DNA from: Lentinula raphanica
Taxonomy: Eukaryota; Basidiomycota; Agaricomycetes; Agaricales; Omphalotaceae
Length of the DNA stretch: 64,000 nucleotides
Assembly (NCBI GenBank): GCA_027919835.1
Contig: JANVFP010000005.1
Span: forward strand, 1,488,001-1,552,000
Direction of reading: 5' to 3'
In this document: piece after piece, positions 10,817 to 22,759 of the stretch
How positions within the stretch are numbered: position 1 is the stretch's first letter
Layout of the letters: each line of letters begins with the position of its first letter
Position numbers and translations under genes: made by a program
The notes under the pieces: generated by a model
The model's input: only the letters and a program-made list of their open reading frames with translations
Databases searched by the model: none
Told to the model about the DNA's origin: nothing

Positions 10817-11878
10817 GCAATCTCAGTAATGTTGTGAAATTCTGTGAATCGTCAGGTAGTTTGAGGAATGGTCGAAGTTGCCATTGGCCCGTCTAAACTG
10901 GAGCATCGAGAGACATCAAAATCTCCCTGAGAAGAGCCTGAGCGAAAATTGAGGAAACCAAGCAAAGACGGTGCAGAGAGTCCTATAGCAAAGGATCACT
11001 CAAAATGCTCTACTAGTAGCCTCTGCATGATTCAGCGACATGACTTGAGGCCTGAGGGCTTCCCACACGATTGGCCAAGAGAGTCCGGCACCGAGCACTT
11101 GTGTCTCGTCATATTGACAACCTTGAAGTTTTTTTTCTCCTATCACGGATTCGGCCTGTCCATATTCTCACTCCACGATTAGATTGTATGACACACTGAC
11201 CTCTTGTAGACAAAAACTTGAGGTTGAAGGTATTCTGACACTCTTCGTAGGACGGTACAAAGAACTTCCAGGTAAATTATAGACACTTGAGTCAAGCATG
11301 AACTTCACCCCAGAAGATTTAATTTTCAGAAAGCCTCACCTCCATGATGACCTTCAACACCGTAAGATCCATATCTTCAGTGGTAGACAGAAGTATATTC
11401 TACTTTTGTTTTGTTCGCGTCAAGCGTGTCCAATGTTCCGCGATGTTCATGGTGTCAAGCTGTGTGGCCGTTGAGTTATTTTGTTTTTCGATACTAACAT
11501 TGTCAGTCAGAGTAAAGGAGAGAGAGAGGATCCCTATCGATATTCACATAATGCTTGCAATCGATGATCTCGTTGTGTACGATCCCCAACCGACGTTCTT
11601 GGCTAAAGTCTCGACCACAACATGGTCGAATAGCTGATGAAGTCCATGTTATTGACACCCAGTCTTGAGCAAGAAGAGAATCTGGCATTCCGTGAAGACA
11701 ATTCGCATAGTTTTCAAACGTCAACTTTCGAATCGGACATATTGACAACATAGAAGTGAGTTCGTTCGAATTCAATAGTGGTACATACAAAAGTATATTG
11801 CTCCACCGGCTTTACAAGAATTTGCATTGCCCCACGCAGCTTCAGTGTAGCAACAAGCGAAGTTCAGCCCTGTTCAGC

Positions 11879-12480
11879 CTAGGGAATGCAGAGGACCTAA
11901 GGATCGAAGTAATTTCAGCGCATTCTTGGGGATTTTGAACGGTTGGGTCAGCTTACCTCGCCAATTTGCAGATTGTCGCAAAAGGCATCGATTTCGGGGT
12001 TGGCACTTTCCAACTGGGCGACTGTGATGTTGTATTTGTTTGCGATGGTGATGCATATGTCGCCAGATTCGACGGTGTACTCATCAGAGCAGACACTGGG
12101 GGTGCCGGGAATACAAAGCTGTTCCCCGATGAAGAGGTTGTCGCAGCTGGCATCGATTTGCTATTCATGAATATTGTCAGAAATCTTCTTGTAATTTTGT
12201 TGGTCTAAGTAGCAATGATTCGTCTCACCGGATTCGCACTTTCCAAGGCGGCGGCTGTGATACCATACTTAGCAGCAATCTCAATGCAGGTGTCTCCAAA
12301 CTCGACAGTGTAGGTGTCCTCGCAAGTGGCACGAGCCTGGACAGCAATGCTATTGGCACCTATGAGAAGGATAGATGTCAAGATCTCCTGTCGATTATAG
12401 CATGGGCGACGAGAATGATTCTTACATTGAATAGCACCCAAAGCAGCGACAATGGTGAACAGACGAAGGTAAGTGAACAT
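11879..12480 (-). CDS. Secreted protein with two LysM domains (left copy)
   Basis: Four exons (12426-12480, 12229-12359, 11957-12160, 11879-11896) give 135 residues. A signal peptide (MFTYLRLFTIVAALGAIQC, then ANSIAVQA) precedes two LysM domains. The first is CEDTYTVEFGDTC...ALESANP...CDNLFIGEQLCIP; the second is CSDEYTVESGDIC...QLESANP...CDNLQIGEVLCIP. The last exon is only 18 nt and supplies VLCIP and the stop; it completes the final Cys-Ile-Pro of the domain, so it is well supported. Fungal two-LysM proteins of this size bind chitin and often act as cell-wall or host-interaction effectors (family knowledge). The gene lies in the left unit of a tandem duplication; its sister is at 15006-15603. 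Confidence 0.85.
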
Positions 12481-12699
12481 TGCGTGAACAAAATTGAAGT
12501 GACGGGACGAAAGAGCTAAGGAAGGAAGATGCCTCGAGTTGGTCTAAAGTTGGATGAAGGCTTTTTATACCTTCCAAGTCTGGAGTAGCCCGTAGCCCAG
12601 TGGTTATGATTATACCATGTAGCGCGAGTAACGGGGGAACTTGAATTCGGATAGCTGGACAGGGCGTAAAACGGCCTTGGATATCCAATGCGTTGCATA

Positions 12700-13235
12700 G
12701 GATGCATGCCTTGTATTGCCTGTCTTGCGGGCGATTTTAAGCATACACAATATCAGGACGTTCCTCTGTAGCCAGATGCGTTGCTTGTATTGTAGGCTGT
12801 TCTTTTCAACAAAGATGATTGATATGAAGAAGAATCAGAACAGGCACGAACTCACAGAAGAAGTCATATGCAACTTTCAGTGCATAGTGAGATACCAAAC
12901 CAGTCACGAACTTCACGGAAGGTGGAGGTATATACAAATTCAAGAACATACCACCGCTGGCCACAACGTAGTTCATACTGTTCCTACGATGGGTATTCCG
13001 TTCTGCTGTTGTATATGACGGCGAGTCAGGACCGTCGAAGCCTGAGCACGAGAACAATAGCGGGACCTTGGCTTGTTCCAAAGAGTAGAATGCGGAGAAT
13101 CGAAATTTGAATCCCAGTGTTAACGAGGGTCTGATGTTTTTCGAGAATGTCTTTCACTGCTTCCGATGGGTGGAACGACAATCTTGCGAGAATCAAAGAG
13201 CGTCACACGTTCATTGGCAGTAAGATTTTTGAACA
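12700..13235 (-). pseudogene. Unrecognised gene remnant, left copy
   Basis: On the minus strand this region reads PSEAVKDILEKHQTL, then (after small frame changes) FDGPDSPSYTTAER and VKFVTGLVSHYALKVAYDFF, each matching the right copy at 15.85-16.36 kb. In the right copy the first two stretches form one unbroken frame, so the left copy has at least one frame-shifting difference. The family is unknown to me. It lies between the LysM gene and the divergent APN1 start. Confidence 0.4.
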
Positions 13236-13433
13236 TTTTTTTGGTATATGCTGGTTGAAAAAGGTTGAAAATTGAAATAGGCTAGAATCAATCCAGGGTC
13301 AATGAATCAACGTCGAAGACAAGATGGATGAGCGCTTGGCCTCAGCGCCTATTCAATGCTATCAACGAACTGCCATTGTCTTGCCTCGCGTCTACACACG
13401 AATAGCTCAACTTCTAGACTATACAGTACGATC

Positions 13434-13544
13434 ATGGCCGAGCGCAAAAGCAATGGAATCCAAGACACTGTACGAGAATCAACGCGGGTGACAAAAAAGG
13501 CACTTGAACGCGTGTGGTACTGGGATTACAGAACTAAATATTAA
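13434..13544 (+). pseudogene. Truncated 5' copy of APN1 fused to duplicated flank
   Basis: The frame starts [19 protein letters not shown] as in APN1 at 16555, but after TKKA it enters the start of the second duplication unit (LERVWYWDYRTKY, stop at 13544). Only 23 APN1 residues remain, none from the catalytic domain. The duplicated promoter could still drive a 36-residue chimeric peptide. This is the novel junction of the tandem duplication. Confidence 0.85.
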
Positions 13545-14282
13545 CCATCTCGGAGGCGATTGTTGTAGTACGGTTCGCAGTCTTTACCGCAAGTATAGAG
13601 TGCAACTGTAGGAACCTCTTCTACCGGATTCGTGCTGTTCAAGACCATCGTGTCAGAGATGATGTTGTACATGGACGCGATCTCAGTAATGCTTTCGAAA
13701 TCTGTGAATCATCGAGGAATGTGGCAACAAGGTCGAAGTTGCCATTGGTCTAAACCAGAGCATTGAGGAACATCAAAATCTTCTTGAGGAGAGCCTGAGA
13801 TATATCAATGGATCCGAAATTTGAGGAAACCAAGAAAAGACGGTGCAGATTCCAGAAAGTCTTATAGCAAAGAGTAGAGCAGTTCGAGTGACTAGTAGCC
13901 TCTGCAACATGCTTCAGCCAGCGACAAGACTTGAGCTTGAGGCCTGAAGGCTTCCCACACGATTGGCTAAGAGTCCGGCACTGAGCACTTGGATCTCGTC
14001 ATGTTGGCAACCTTGAAGTTTCTCCTCTAACGGATTCGGCCTGTCCATATTCTTACTCCACGATTAGATTGCATGACACACTGACCTCTGGTAGACAAAA
14101 ACTTGAAGAAGGTATTCTGACACTCTTCGTCGGACGGCACAAAGAACTTCCAGATAAATTATAGACACCCGAGTCAGGCATGAGCTTCAACACCTCAGCC
14201 TGGCAGGAGATTTGATTTTTGGAAAGCCTCCCCTCCATGATCACCTTCATCACCGTAAGATCTTTTGGCATACAGAAGTATA

Positions 14283-14546
14283 CTGTCCCATTTCGATCAG
14301 TTCGGCAGGGGGTGTGACCTGTGACAGACCTGCCGAAATTTTATTTTCAGCAGGGCTGTTGTTCATCTGTGACCTTACGGAAAATTTTCGGCAGGTCAAG
14401 GCCATTTTCGGCCTATGGGCAACATTTTTGTCCAGCATGGGAATTTTTTTTCGGCAGGAGCTGTAGGGACCTGTGACATCTGTGACATTTCAGCAAAATT
14501 TTGACTGCTGTGACCTGTGACTGCCGAAGTGATTGAAATGAGACAG
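14283..14546. mobile_element. 264-bp MITE with TA target-site duplication
   Basis: The ends are inverted repeats of about 26 bp with about three mismatches (outer CTGTCCCATTTC... and ...GAAATGAGACAG). They are flanked by TA at 14281-14282 and 14547-14548. The paralogous site in the left duplication unit (about 11393) has a single TA and no insert, so the exact empty site is visible. A TA duplication is typical of Tc1/mariner-related non-autonomous elements. The interior holds several GGCAG/CTGCC and CTGTGAC sub-repeats and no ORF. Confidence 0.9.
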
Positions 14547-15005
14547 TATTCTACTTTTGTTTTGTTCGCATCCATTGTTCCACGATGTTTATAGTGTCAA
14601 GCTGTGTGACCGTTAAGCTATTTTTTCGATACTAACCTTGCAGTCAGATAGAAGGAGAGAGAATCCCTATCGACTCTAATCACATAATGATTGTGGCAGT
14701 CAATGATCTCGTAATGTACAATCCCCAAACGACGTTCTTGGCTAAAGCCTTGACCACAGCATGGTCGAATAGCTGATGAAGCCCATGTTATTGACACCCA
14801 GTCTCAAGAAAGAGAATCTTGCATTGCGTGAAGACAACTCGCGTGGTTCTCAAACGTCCACTTTCAAATTGGGCACATTGACAACATAGAAGTGAGCTTG
14901 TTCAAATTCGATAGTGGTACATACAAGATCATATTGCTCCACCGGCTTTACAAGGAATTGCATTGCCCACACGCAGCTTTAGTGCAGCAACAAGCGAAGT
15001 TCAAC

Positions 15006-15603
15006 CTAGGGAATGCAGAGGACCTATGATCGAAGTAACTTCAGCGCATTCCTAGGGATTTTGGAAGGTTAGATCGGCTTACCTCGCCAATTCGCAGATT
15101 GTCGCACAAGGGATCGATTTCGGGGTTGGCACTTTCCAACTGGGCGACTGTGATGCCGTATTGGTTTGCGATGGTGATGCATATGTCGCCAGATTTGACG
15201 GTGTACTCAGCAGCGCAGACAGGGGTGCCGGGAATACAAAGCTGTTCCCCGATGAAGAGGTTGTCGCAGTTGGCATCGATTTGCTATTCATGAATATTGT
15301 CAGAAATCTTCTTGTATTTTTGATGGTCTATGTAGCAAGGATTCGTCTCACCGGATTCGCAATTTCCAAGGCGGCTGCTGTGATACCATACTTAGCAGCA
15401 ATCTCATCGCAGGTGTCTCCAGACACGACAGTGTAGGTGGCCTCGCAAGTGGCGCGAGGAACAGCAATGCTATTAGCGCCTAGTATGAGAAGGATAGATG
15501 TCAAGATCTCCTATTGATTATAGCACGGGCGACGAGAATGATTCCTACATTGAATAGCACCCAGAGCAGCGACAATGGTGAACAGACGAAGGTAATTGAA
15601 CAT
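15006..15603 (-). CDS. Secreted protein with two LysM domains (right copy)
   Basis: Same four-exon structure as the left copy: 15549-15603, 15352-15479, 15083-15283, 15006-15023, giving 133 residues. The signal peptide MFNYLRLFTIVAALGAIQC is followed by LysM 1 (CEATYTVVSGDTC...CDNLFIGEQLCIP) and LysM 2 (CAAEYTVKSGDIC...CDNLRIGEVLCIP). Both copies keep all cysteines, frames and splice sites, including the 18-nt last exon, so both are probably functional. Differences concentrate around the first domain (EFGDTCIE against VSGDTCDE). It sits downstream of the MITE in the same unit. Confidence 0.85.
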
Positions 15604-15849
15604 TGCGTGAACGAAATTGAAGTGAAGGATGAACGAAAGAGCTAAGGAAGGAGGATGCCTCGAGTTGCTCTGAAGAGACAAAGCTTGGATGAAGGCTTTT
15701 TATACCTTCCGAGTCTTGTTCTAGAGTAGCCCAGTGGTCAGGATTATAGCATGTAGCGCGAGTAACGGGGCCTTGAAGTTGAATACATGAATAGGGCATA
15801 GAACGGTCTTGGATATCCAATGTGTTACATAGGATGCATGCCTTGTATT

Positions 15850-16363
15850 GCCTGCCCTGCGGGTGATTTTTAGCATGCACAATATCAAGACGTTCTTCTG
15901 TAGCCAGACGATGCGTTGGATGTATTGTAGGCTGTTCATTTCAACGAAGATTGTTGATATACAGAAGAATGAGAACAGGTACGTACTTGCGAAAGAAGTC
16001 ATATGCGACATTCAGTGCATAGTGAACGACCAAGCCAGTCACGAACTTCACGGAAGGAAGGTGAGGGTAAATACGGATTTGAGATCACATTACCGCTGGC
16101 CACAACTTCTGGTAGTTCGTACTAGTATCCCTACGATAGGTACCCCGTTCTGCTGCTGTATATGACGGCGAATCAAGACCGTCGAAAGCTGAGCACGAGA
16201 GCGGTAGCAGGTCCTTGGCTTCTTCCAAAGAGTATGATGCGGAGATTTTAATCCAGTTAGTGAGGGTCTGCTGTTTTTCGAGAATGTCTTCAACTGCTTC
16301 CGATGGGTTGAACTACATTCAAAGAGCGTCACAGCTTTATTAACAGAAAGATCTTTGAGCATA
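15850..16363 (-). other. Unrecognised gene, right copy (possible exons)
   Basis: Minus-strand frames NPSEAVEDILEKQQTL...TNWIKIS...SLEEAKDLLPLS...SPSYTAAERGTY and, after a probable intron starting GTAATG, FVTGLVVHYALNVAYDFF with a good GTACGT donor. The longer frame is intact here but broken in the left copy. An upstream MLKDLSVNKAVTLFE is in another frame. I cannot place the start, the end or a family; a degraded or fast-evolving secreted or metabolic gene is possible. Confidence 0.35.
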
Positions 16364-16554
16364 GTCTTGGTATAAGCTGGTTGAAATAGGCTGGAATCAA
16401 GGTCAATTCAGGGTCAATCAACGTCAAAGATGATGGATAAGCGCTAGCGCTTGGCCTCAGCGTCTATTCGATGCTCAGAGTATCAACGAACTGCCATTGT
16501 CTCGCCTCGCGTCTATTCACGAATAGCTCAACTTCTAGACTATACAGTACAGTC

Positions 16555-18422
16555 ATGGCCAAGCGCAAAAGCAATGGAATCCAAGACGGTCTACGAGAAT
16601 CAACCCGGGTGACAAAAAAGGCAAAAATCGTCGTATCGGAGGTTTCTGAGACTGTAGGTGAAGACGTTGAGGTAGCACTAGCAGCGCCGGCTCAAATAAC
16701 TGCACGTGCGTTGTGATATTGCTATGCTAGGGCTTGCGCTCACGTTAGTACAGAGACGACAACTGCAACAAAGAAAGGGAAAGGCAAGGCTATTGGGCCA
16801 GATGCCATTGATCTATCTTGTCTTCCAGAACGCGTTTCCAGCAAATGGAAAGTAGGAGCTCATGTTTCTGCTGCTGGAGGTGTGGAAAACGCTGTCCTTA
16901 ATGCCGCTAAGATTGGGTACCTTCGTTCAACCATTCTATAGTTGAATATCACCAACACTAAACTGTGGCCCCTTATCCCCGCAGTGCTAATGCCTTTGCG
17001 CTCTTCTTGAAATCCCAAAGGAAATGGAGCTCCCCGCCATTGTCCGAGGCGAGCATATCATCATTCAAGTCGCGTATGAAAGAGCTTTCGTACAGCTCTA
17101 AACATGTCCTCCCGCATGGAAGTTATCTGATCAATCTGGGAAACCCAGACGCGTGAGTCTCTCCTGTGAACGGGCATTCATTCTCTGATTTATGTCTGCT
17201 ATAGTGAGAAGAGGGAGAAATCGTATGAGTGTTTCCTGGATGATTTGCAGAGATGCGATTTGCTTGGACTGGAGTTGTATAATTTCCAGTACGACCAGCA
17301 AATCGAAGTCTTTGTCAAGTTATGCTCAGTTACACAGTCCAGGATCTACTGTTGGCCTCGTCGACCCCTCGACATCCATGACTCACATTGCTGATTGTAT
17401 CAACCGATCGCATAAGGATACACCGGGTTCAAAGGTCGTTGTTGTGCTAGAGAACATGGTGATGCTACTAACCGACTGACGCGCTCATTCGTATGCTCAT
17501 CTCTTTTGGTCCAAGAAAGGCAGGTTCCGGGAACGTTATTGGGTCGGATTTTGCCCATTTGGGCGAGATCATAAACCAGGTAGAGGATAAATCTCGTGTG
17601 GGCGTTTGTCTGGATACTTGTGCGCTCATTTTCCTTTCACAATCTTCTCTCCAATTGGTGTCTCAACGTTTGCATAGGTCATATGTTTGCAGCGGTCAGT
17701 GTTATGGCTACACAGATTGTCATACAATCACTCAGACCCTTCGATGCAGGGATACGATATTCGTACCAAAGAAGGATGGAAGTATGTTTGTCCCAGCTCA
17801 CATTAAACTGAATAATCAAGCTATCTTCTATAGTTCTACAGGTAAGGCAGATCGTACAAGCGTTTGAGCGTCATTAAATTTCCCTCGCAGTTGAATCGTT
17901 TGATAGTCATGTTGGACTCAAGTATCTTCGAGGCATGCACTTGAACGATTCGAAGACTCAGGTCGGCTCGAAGAAGGATAGACACGATAACATCGGCGTG
18001 TACGTTCTCCACAGCTTCAAAGTTCACCATCCTAACTTGTCGCCAATCTTCACAGTGGCCATCTCTCGATTCAAAGTTTTGCGCTTATTCTCACTGATCC
18101 TCGAATGCAAGACATACCTCTCGTCCTAGAGACTCCAAGCCATGAAGGGTCAAGCAAGAACTGGGATGTTTGGATTAAGGAAATCGAGGTGCTCAATGCC
18201 CTGAGTCTAAGCCCGAGTTCTGGATTGGATTCAGGAAAGGAAAGGAACATCAACGGTGCTTCCAATATGAACTTTGACCTGTTGACGCGAGGTATCAAGG
18301 ACGTAATCGCGGCTGCTGGTGGAACGCCTGGTAGGAAAAAGCCTGCAAAAGGCGCTACGAAAGGAGGCAGAAAGATGGTAGAAAGAGAACAGGATAGCGA
18401 AGTAGACTCTCAGAGCGAATGA
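16555..18422 (+). CDS. APN1: AP endonuclease APN1 (endonuclease IV family)
   Basis: Eleven exons (16555-16705, 16754-16916, 16985-17152, 17205-17288, 17338-17458, 17520-17619, 17678-17694, 17750-17781, 17834-17841, 17891-17999, 18056-18422) give 439 residues. A basic, nuclear-type N-terminus precedes the TIM-barrel: [101 protein letters not shown] and [12 protein letters not shown]. These carry the His, Glu and Asp residues that bind the three zinc ions in endonuclease IV. The enzyme cleaves DNA 5' of abasic sites in base-excision repair. Exon 9 is an 8-nt micro-exon required to join GW to ESFDSH in frame. The C-terminal tail is Lys/Arg/Glu-rich. The first 23 codons are duplicated at 13434. 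Confidence 0.92.
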
Positions 18423-19181
18423 TTATCTTCTTTCTCAATCAGAGACTCTCGTTGATTTTGAACAGTCTTGAGCTCGAGCATGGCCAATTTGAAGATGACG
18501 AGATAAGATAAAATCGGATAAACATCGTTCCGTTTGTATACTGCCTTCTATCACAGTAACCAACTTTGTTCATCTACATGATCCTCTGCTCACTTGATAT
18601 GAGCCTCATTCCCATTGCATGTTGTATGGATTATATGTATGAAGTGCTCGCTGGATTCAACATGAAGCGGAAGAAACTCGTGGTGGCTGTCGAGCCAAAT
18701 ACACGCAAAGTATTTCGTATTCATTGATGTTTAGGGGCATCCAGGTTTCCATATATCACATCCTTCAATAGAGAGTATTTGCAACGCCTTGTTGCGGTTA
18801 TGAATTTGAACGAGAAATATATGATCGATGAGCAATCGAGAGTCTGACATGTCAACGTCACCACCCGATTTGGGTAAACCTAGGGTTAGACTGTAGACGG
18901 ACGTCTTCGTCCTTTTCATCTGTCATCCACCATGAACGTTTGAACCCTCATCCACGTACACCATCCATGCTCTTACTTCTGGGTACGGTCAAGGGGCATG
19001 CCAACAACAGAAGTGAAAGAAGGCAGTTGGCTCAAAATGGACATCTTAGGGTTTCTCAGATCAACTCAGACATTGAACTCATTGGCTTCTTTTATGATCG
19101 GGTTATCATAACTTATGCAAAACTCATAACATATGCGCTGCAAATACTCTCTAATACCACACCACCATCTTCCCCAAAACA
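18423..19181. other. Intergenic, no gene supported
   Basis: Region between APN1 and the kinase-like gene, both on the plus strand. A 62-codon minus-strand frame (18731-18919) has no motif or splice partner. It probably holds the APN1 3' UTR and the next promoter. Confidence 0.4.
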
Positions 19182-21472
19182 ATGCTCTCACCGCCGTCTA
19201 CACCTCTTGAACTCGATATGTCTTTCGATACCACCTACGGTGGTCCTATCACTCTTTCTCCCGACCGTATGGCTCTCGGTCATCGAAGGAATCTTTCCAC
19301 AGGAAGCATATCCAGCGACGACAGCGACGACACCATTGATTTAACCGACTTGGACGACGATCCTGAGCGAACGATTGGCTTTCCGCTCCAGCGTATGATA
19401 CCGTACGACATCTTGTCACCTACAAGCAGTCAGACGACATCCGATGGCGAGGAGAATCAAGGTGAAGATGCCAATGAGGACGACGACGATCTCACCGCAT
19501 TATACAAAGCTTGTATGACTGCTCGACTGGAGAGTCATCATAGCGCCGAGGATGCCGATAGCGATTCGGACAGTGAGACTAGCAGTGTTGCCTGGGACGA
19601 TGTGTATGTTCTGTCCCGACTCTGTGGCTTAGGATTTCGTTATAACTTTACACTTTTGTAGCGATTTCGAACAGCTGGTGGACTTGCTGCCGGAAAAGTA
19701 CAGGGAGGATTCAAGTGAAGAGGAATATGTGCGCAGCAACATGACCACGCCATGATTTCGTAGTCCTCTGACTATTTCGGTTCTAGGTCCAATTACACCC
19801 TTCGTCATGCCGTGCACTGTCCGCACCTCTCACAGTGCATTCGCTCAGACTTCCTGGGAATCTCAATCCATTAGCAGGAGCCAATCCCCTTCCAGAGAGA
19901 CAAGATGATAGTTCGATTCTTCTCCTGTTTCTCGCTCTCAATACACCAGAATTGCGTTCAGATCCTTGGAATCCTATTCCCAGGATCCTGAGAGCCGTCG
20001 AACGAACAATATCTTCTAAAGAACATGTCGGAGCAGGTGCTGGATCAATGGTGTATCTGTTTCATCCGCCTTTGGTACCTCTTACGCAAGAGTCTAAGAT
20101 TCTTGACGAACAAGAGGAGCAAGGTACCGTGGCGCAATGGATAGATTTCTTCAGGCAGGTACTTGAAGGTGTGACATTCTTGCACGAAAATGGGGTGGTC
20201 TGGGGTGGCTTTGATGCGATTGAACCGCTTCCCTGCCCTACGAAGGAGCCTTCACGTCCGCCCGGTCTGGGCACTGGTGAGGAAAGAGGAGTAGAAATGT
20301 TCATGATGGACATCTCTGCCGATCCCGAAGCTTTTGTTTCTGGCATACACACAGAATGGACGTTTGACCGTTCCCGATATCCAGTGAAGTATTACTTCAC
20401 CAATTTCCGGAGAGCACGCCAAATATCTGCCCCGATTACGACTCTTGCCCCATCCCCTTCATCCCCATTCACTAAAGAGATCCAATCGTGTGGCGAATGG
20501 CTCGAAACTCTCATTCAAGACATTCAACTGCTCACTGCGCCACTACTCCCGCTCACGCAGGCGATGACTAGCGGGACGTTTACTGCGGATGGGGCTAGAA
20601 AGCTCTTTGAAGCTCGCATAAGGAGTCTGAATCTGAGTAGAGACAAGTTGGTGTGGGATAAACAGATAGCAAGTGTTCGATGGAGGCCTCTTTCACGGCC
20701 TAGGCAGTCTCCTACAGGTGGAATTGGAATACATTCGGATGTGCAGCGAGCACAGACACTACACGTCACTCGCGCTGCGTCCCGACCGGGCTTCGGTTCC
20801 TCACGTACAAGAGTGACTGAAACTAGTGCTACCACGTTCTCCATGACCGCTCCACGTCCTCTTGCGTCTATCGCGCGTTCAAAATCCAATCCCATCCCAA
20901 TTTTGCAGGAGAACATACGGAAAGATGTCTTTGGGGACCTCAGCTTCGTCAAGAGTGTCGGTGTTACCAATACGATTGTCTCTCCCGCTCTTTCTGAAGA
21001 GCCGATTGCTATGCGTTTGGACAAATCAGCCGATTTGATTCCTCCGTCAACATCTCCTGCAACTTCGAACCCTTTCAACTTTCTCAGTCATGGGACTAAC
21101 TCTCCTGCCTCCTTCCCTGCATTCACGATACCCTCGCTCATCACATTTCCCTCGTCTTCCCCGTTATCCAGTCTGCCAGAGTCAACATCTTCACAACCCG
21201 AACAAAATCACAATCAACAGTCGTCTTCGATGCAGAATCCGAGAAGGCGGAAGACACTAGCGTTAGGGACGGGTATTTTTTCGCGCAAATCGTCGTATAG
21301 TGGATCACAAGCATTGGGAGCTCAGCCGGTCACAGAAGATATAGAAGAAGATAGAGGGAATAGCTGGCCGGGGATTGATGCATCAGTCCCTAGCCGTCCT
21401 GGTGGGTTGCTCAAAATAGGACGATCTTTATCGATGCCTCTTACTGGGTCCGGCACCTGGGGCAAGTCATAG
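19182..21472 (+). CDS. Protein kinase-like protein, probably a pseudokinase
   Basis: Three exons (19182-19603, 19662-19728, 19787-21472) encode 724 residues. The N-terminus is low-complexity and acidic (DDSDDTIDLTDLDDD, GEDANEDDDD). The middle resembles a degenerate kinase lobe: SSKEHVGAGAGSMVYLFHPP (hinge), WIDFFRQVLEGVTFLHENGVVWGGFDA in place of the HRD catalytic loop, FMMDIS, and KYYFTNFRRARQ in place of DFG. Catalytic Asp residues are not where an active kinase has them, so a scaffold or regulatory role is more likely (inference). The C-terminal third is Ser/Pro-rich and probably disordered. Similar kinase-like proteins are common in Agaricomycetes. The start at 19182 opens the first exon directly after a short leader. 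Confidence 0.65.
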
Positions 21473-22091
21473 CTGTACTGTGTAGAACGTTGGGGCAGTA
21501 GAGTAAGTTAAAGTTTGCTTAGATCTGTTTCCCTCCTTCATTTTTGCAAGACACGACTCCGCATTGTGTATTCATATAGTTTTTATACAAGTGATGCGTG
21601 CAGCGAGCGTGAAGAACATACCTCGAGTGAAAAGAGAAGCTCTTACAACAATTTGCTCGATACACTGGGCCGGACATGTCTGTGATACTGCATTCAGGAA
21701 TGACTCCGGATGCACAGGGATGCACTCACTACTTATACCCTCTTATACCCTTTACTTTCCTGCACTGCCTTCAATATCTCCGAAATCCCGAGTTCCCAAA
21801 GCTCAAGCCTCAAGGTGATTGCATTCATCCCATTCCGATGGTGTGGTGTAGGTGGTGCTTCATGGGATTATGTGCCTCGTTGATATGGGAAACCGGTGGG
21901 GAACACCGCCGCACAGCCTTGGCTGTATTTTTCATTCCCGATGGAGGGCAGAGTTGGCGTAGGTCGAGAACGACAACGTAGTGGGGGGGGGGGGGGGATA
22001 TTTCACGACACCGATCGAGTGTAGCCAAAGGAGAAGAAGTAAGGTCATGATAGTATTCACCAGAGTTTAGATACAAACATAGATCAGAATC
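21473..22091. other. Intergenic with a 15-base G run
   Basis: Between two convergent genes. It contains a poly-G tract of about 15 at 21983-21997, unusual in a region without other low complexity. No gene is supported. Confidence 0.5.
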
Positions 22092-22759
22092 TCAAGCTTT
22101 CAGATATGAACTTTTGAGAGGCTCCGGCATATATACGTTATCGTCGTGTCCTACCACCGTAGTAGAATCCGATATCGAAGGTGGATACGTGTTCTTCCCT
22201 GCATCCTGCGCGGCAGACCCTTCTGGGTGAACATGCCCATCCAGAGGCTGATATGAACTCGCAGTTGGCAAAATGCTCCGCTTCTGTTCACGACGGCTCT
22301 TGTAGTATCTGTAGGTTCTCCAGAGGATGTATCCAAGGAGTGCGGCGACGACGACTATAAACGCGAGCTTCAGGATAGATGAACAGTACAACAAGGAAGA
22401 AACGAACGGGAGACGATGACAATTCCGGCGATAGTAATAGGCTTGGGTGGACAAGTTACATATTCCCCTCTACAATAACATCAACGTTCAATATCAAGAT
22501 ATAGGAACGAGGTGCAAGAGACGACGCACGTATCTGCGTCAACACATTGGGTGTTGGTAGGACGTCTATGCAACGAGGATGAAACCCCTAGTGATCTTGA
22601 TGAGGTCGACCCAGAACCCCCGTCAGATCTGGCATGTGTTCCGCCGCTTTGTGCTACAACAGTAGGAGCGATTCCGCAGAGCAGGAGGACGACGGTGTGA
22701 GCAAAGGATGGAGTGCAAGCCTGGTGCGTCGCAATGTTAGGCTGTGATGTACGCTTCAT
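22092..22759 (-). CDS. Single-pass membrane protein of unknown function
   Basis: Three exons (22530-22759, 22408-22469, 22092-22354) give 184 residues. A hydrophobic N-terminal segment (FAHTVVLLLCGIAPTVVA) looks like a signal peptide. A Ser/Gly-rich stretch and NTQCVDADTGEYVTCPP (two Cys) follow. Then comes one membrane span, ITIA through SLVVVAALLGYILW, followed by a basic stop-transfer RTYRYYKSRREQKR and a cytosolic tail. The exon 2/3 join (donor GTTCGT, acceptor TTTATAG) sits inside the membrane segment and restores its hydrophobicity. It may be a small cell-surface or wall-sensor-like protein; I do not recognise the family. Confidence 0.6.

Larger units (their letters stand above)
10640..13499. 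repeat. Tandem segmental duplication, left unit
   Basis: The sequence from about 10640 (GCACTCGAAAGCGTGTGG) to about 13499 is repeated from 13500 to 16623 in the same orientation. Each unit holds the fragment of the unknown 3' exon, a LysM gene, an unrecognised minus-strand gene remnant and the 5' end of APN1. By eye the copies differ at roughly one base in ten plus small indels. The junction at 13499-13503 (GGCAC) shares a few bases with both outer borders, which suggests unequal exchange at a microhomology. Confidence 0.85.
13500..16623. repeat. Tandem segmental duplication, right unit
   Basis: Second copy of the 10640-13499 unit, longer mainly because of the 264-bp MITE at 14283-14546. 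Its right border lies inside APN1 codon 23-24 (TKKA), after which APN1 continues intact. Confidence 0.85.

Noticed and set aside
21983..21997. G15 run as a functional site
   Set aside because: A homopolymer in intergenic DNA; most likely replication or sequencing slippage with nothing else pointing to function.
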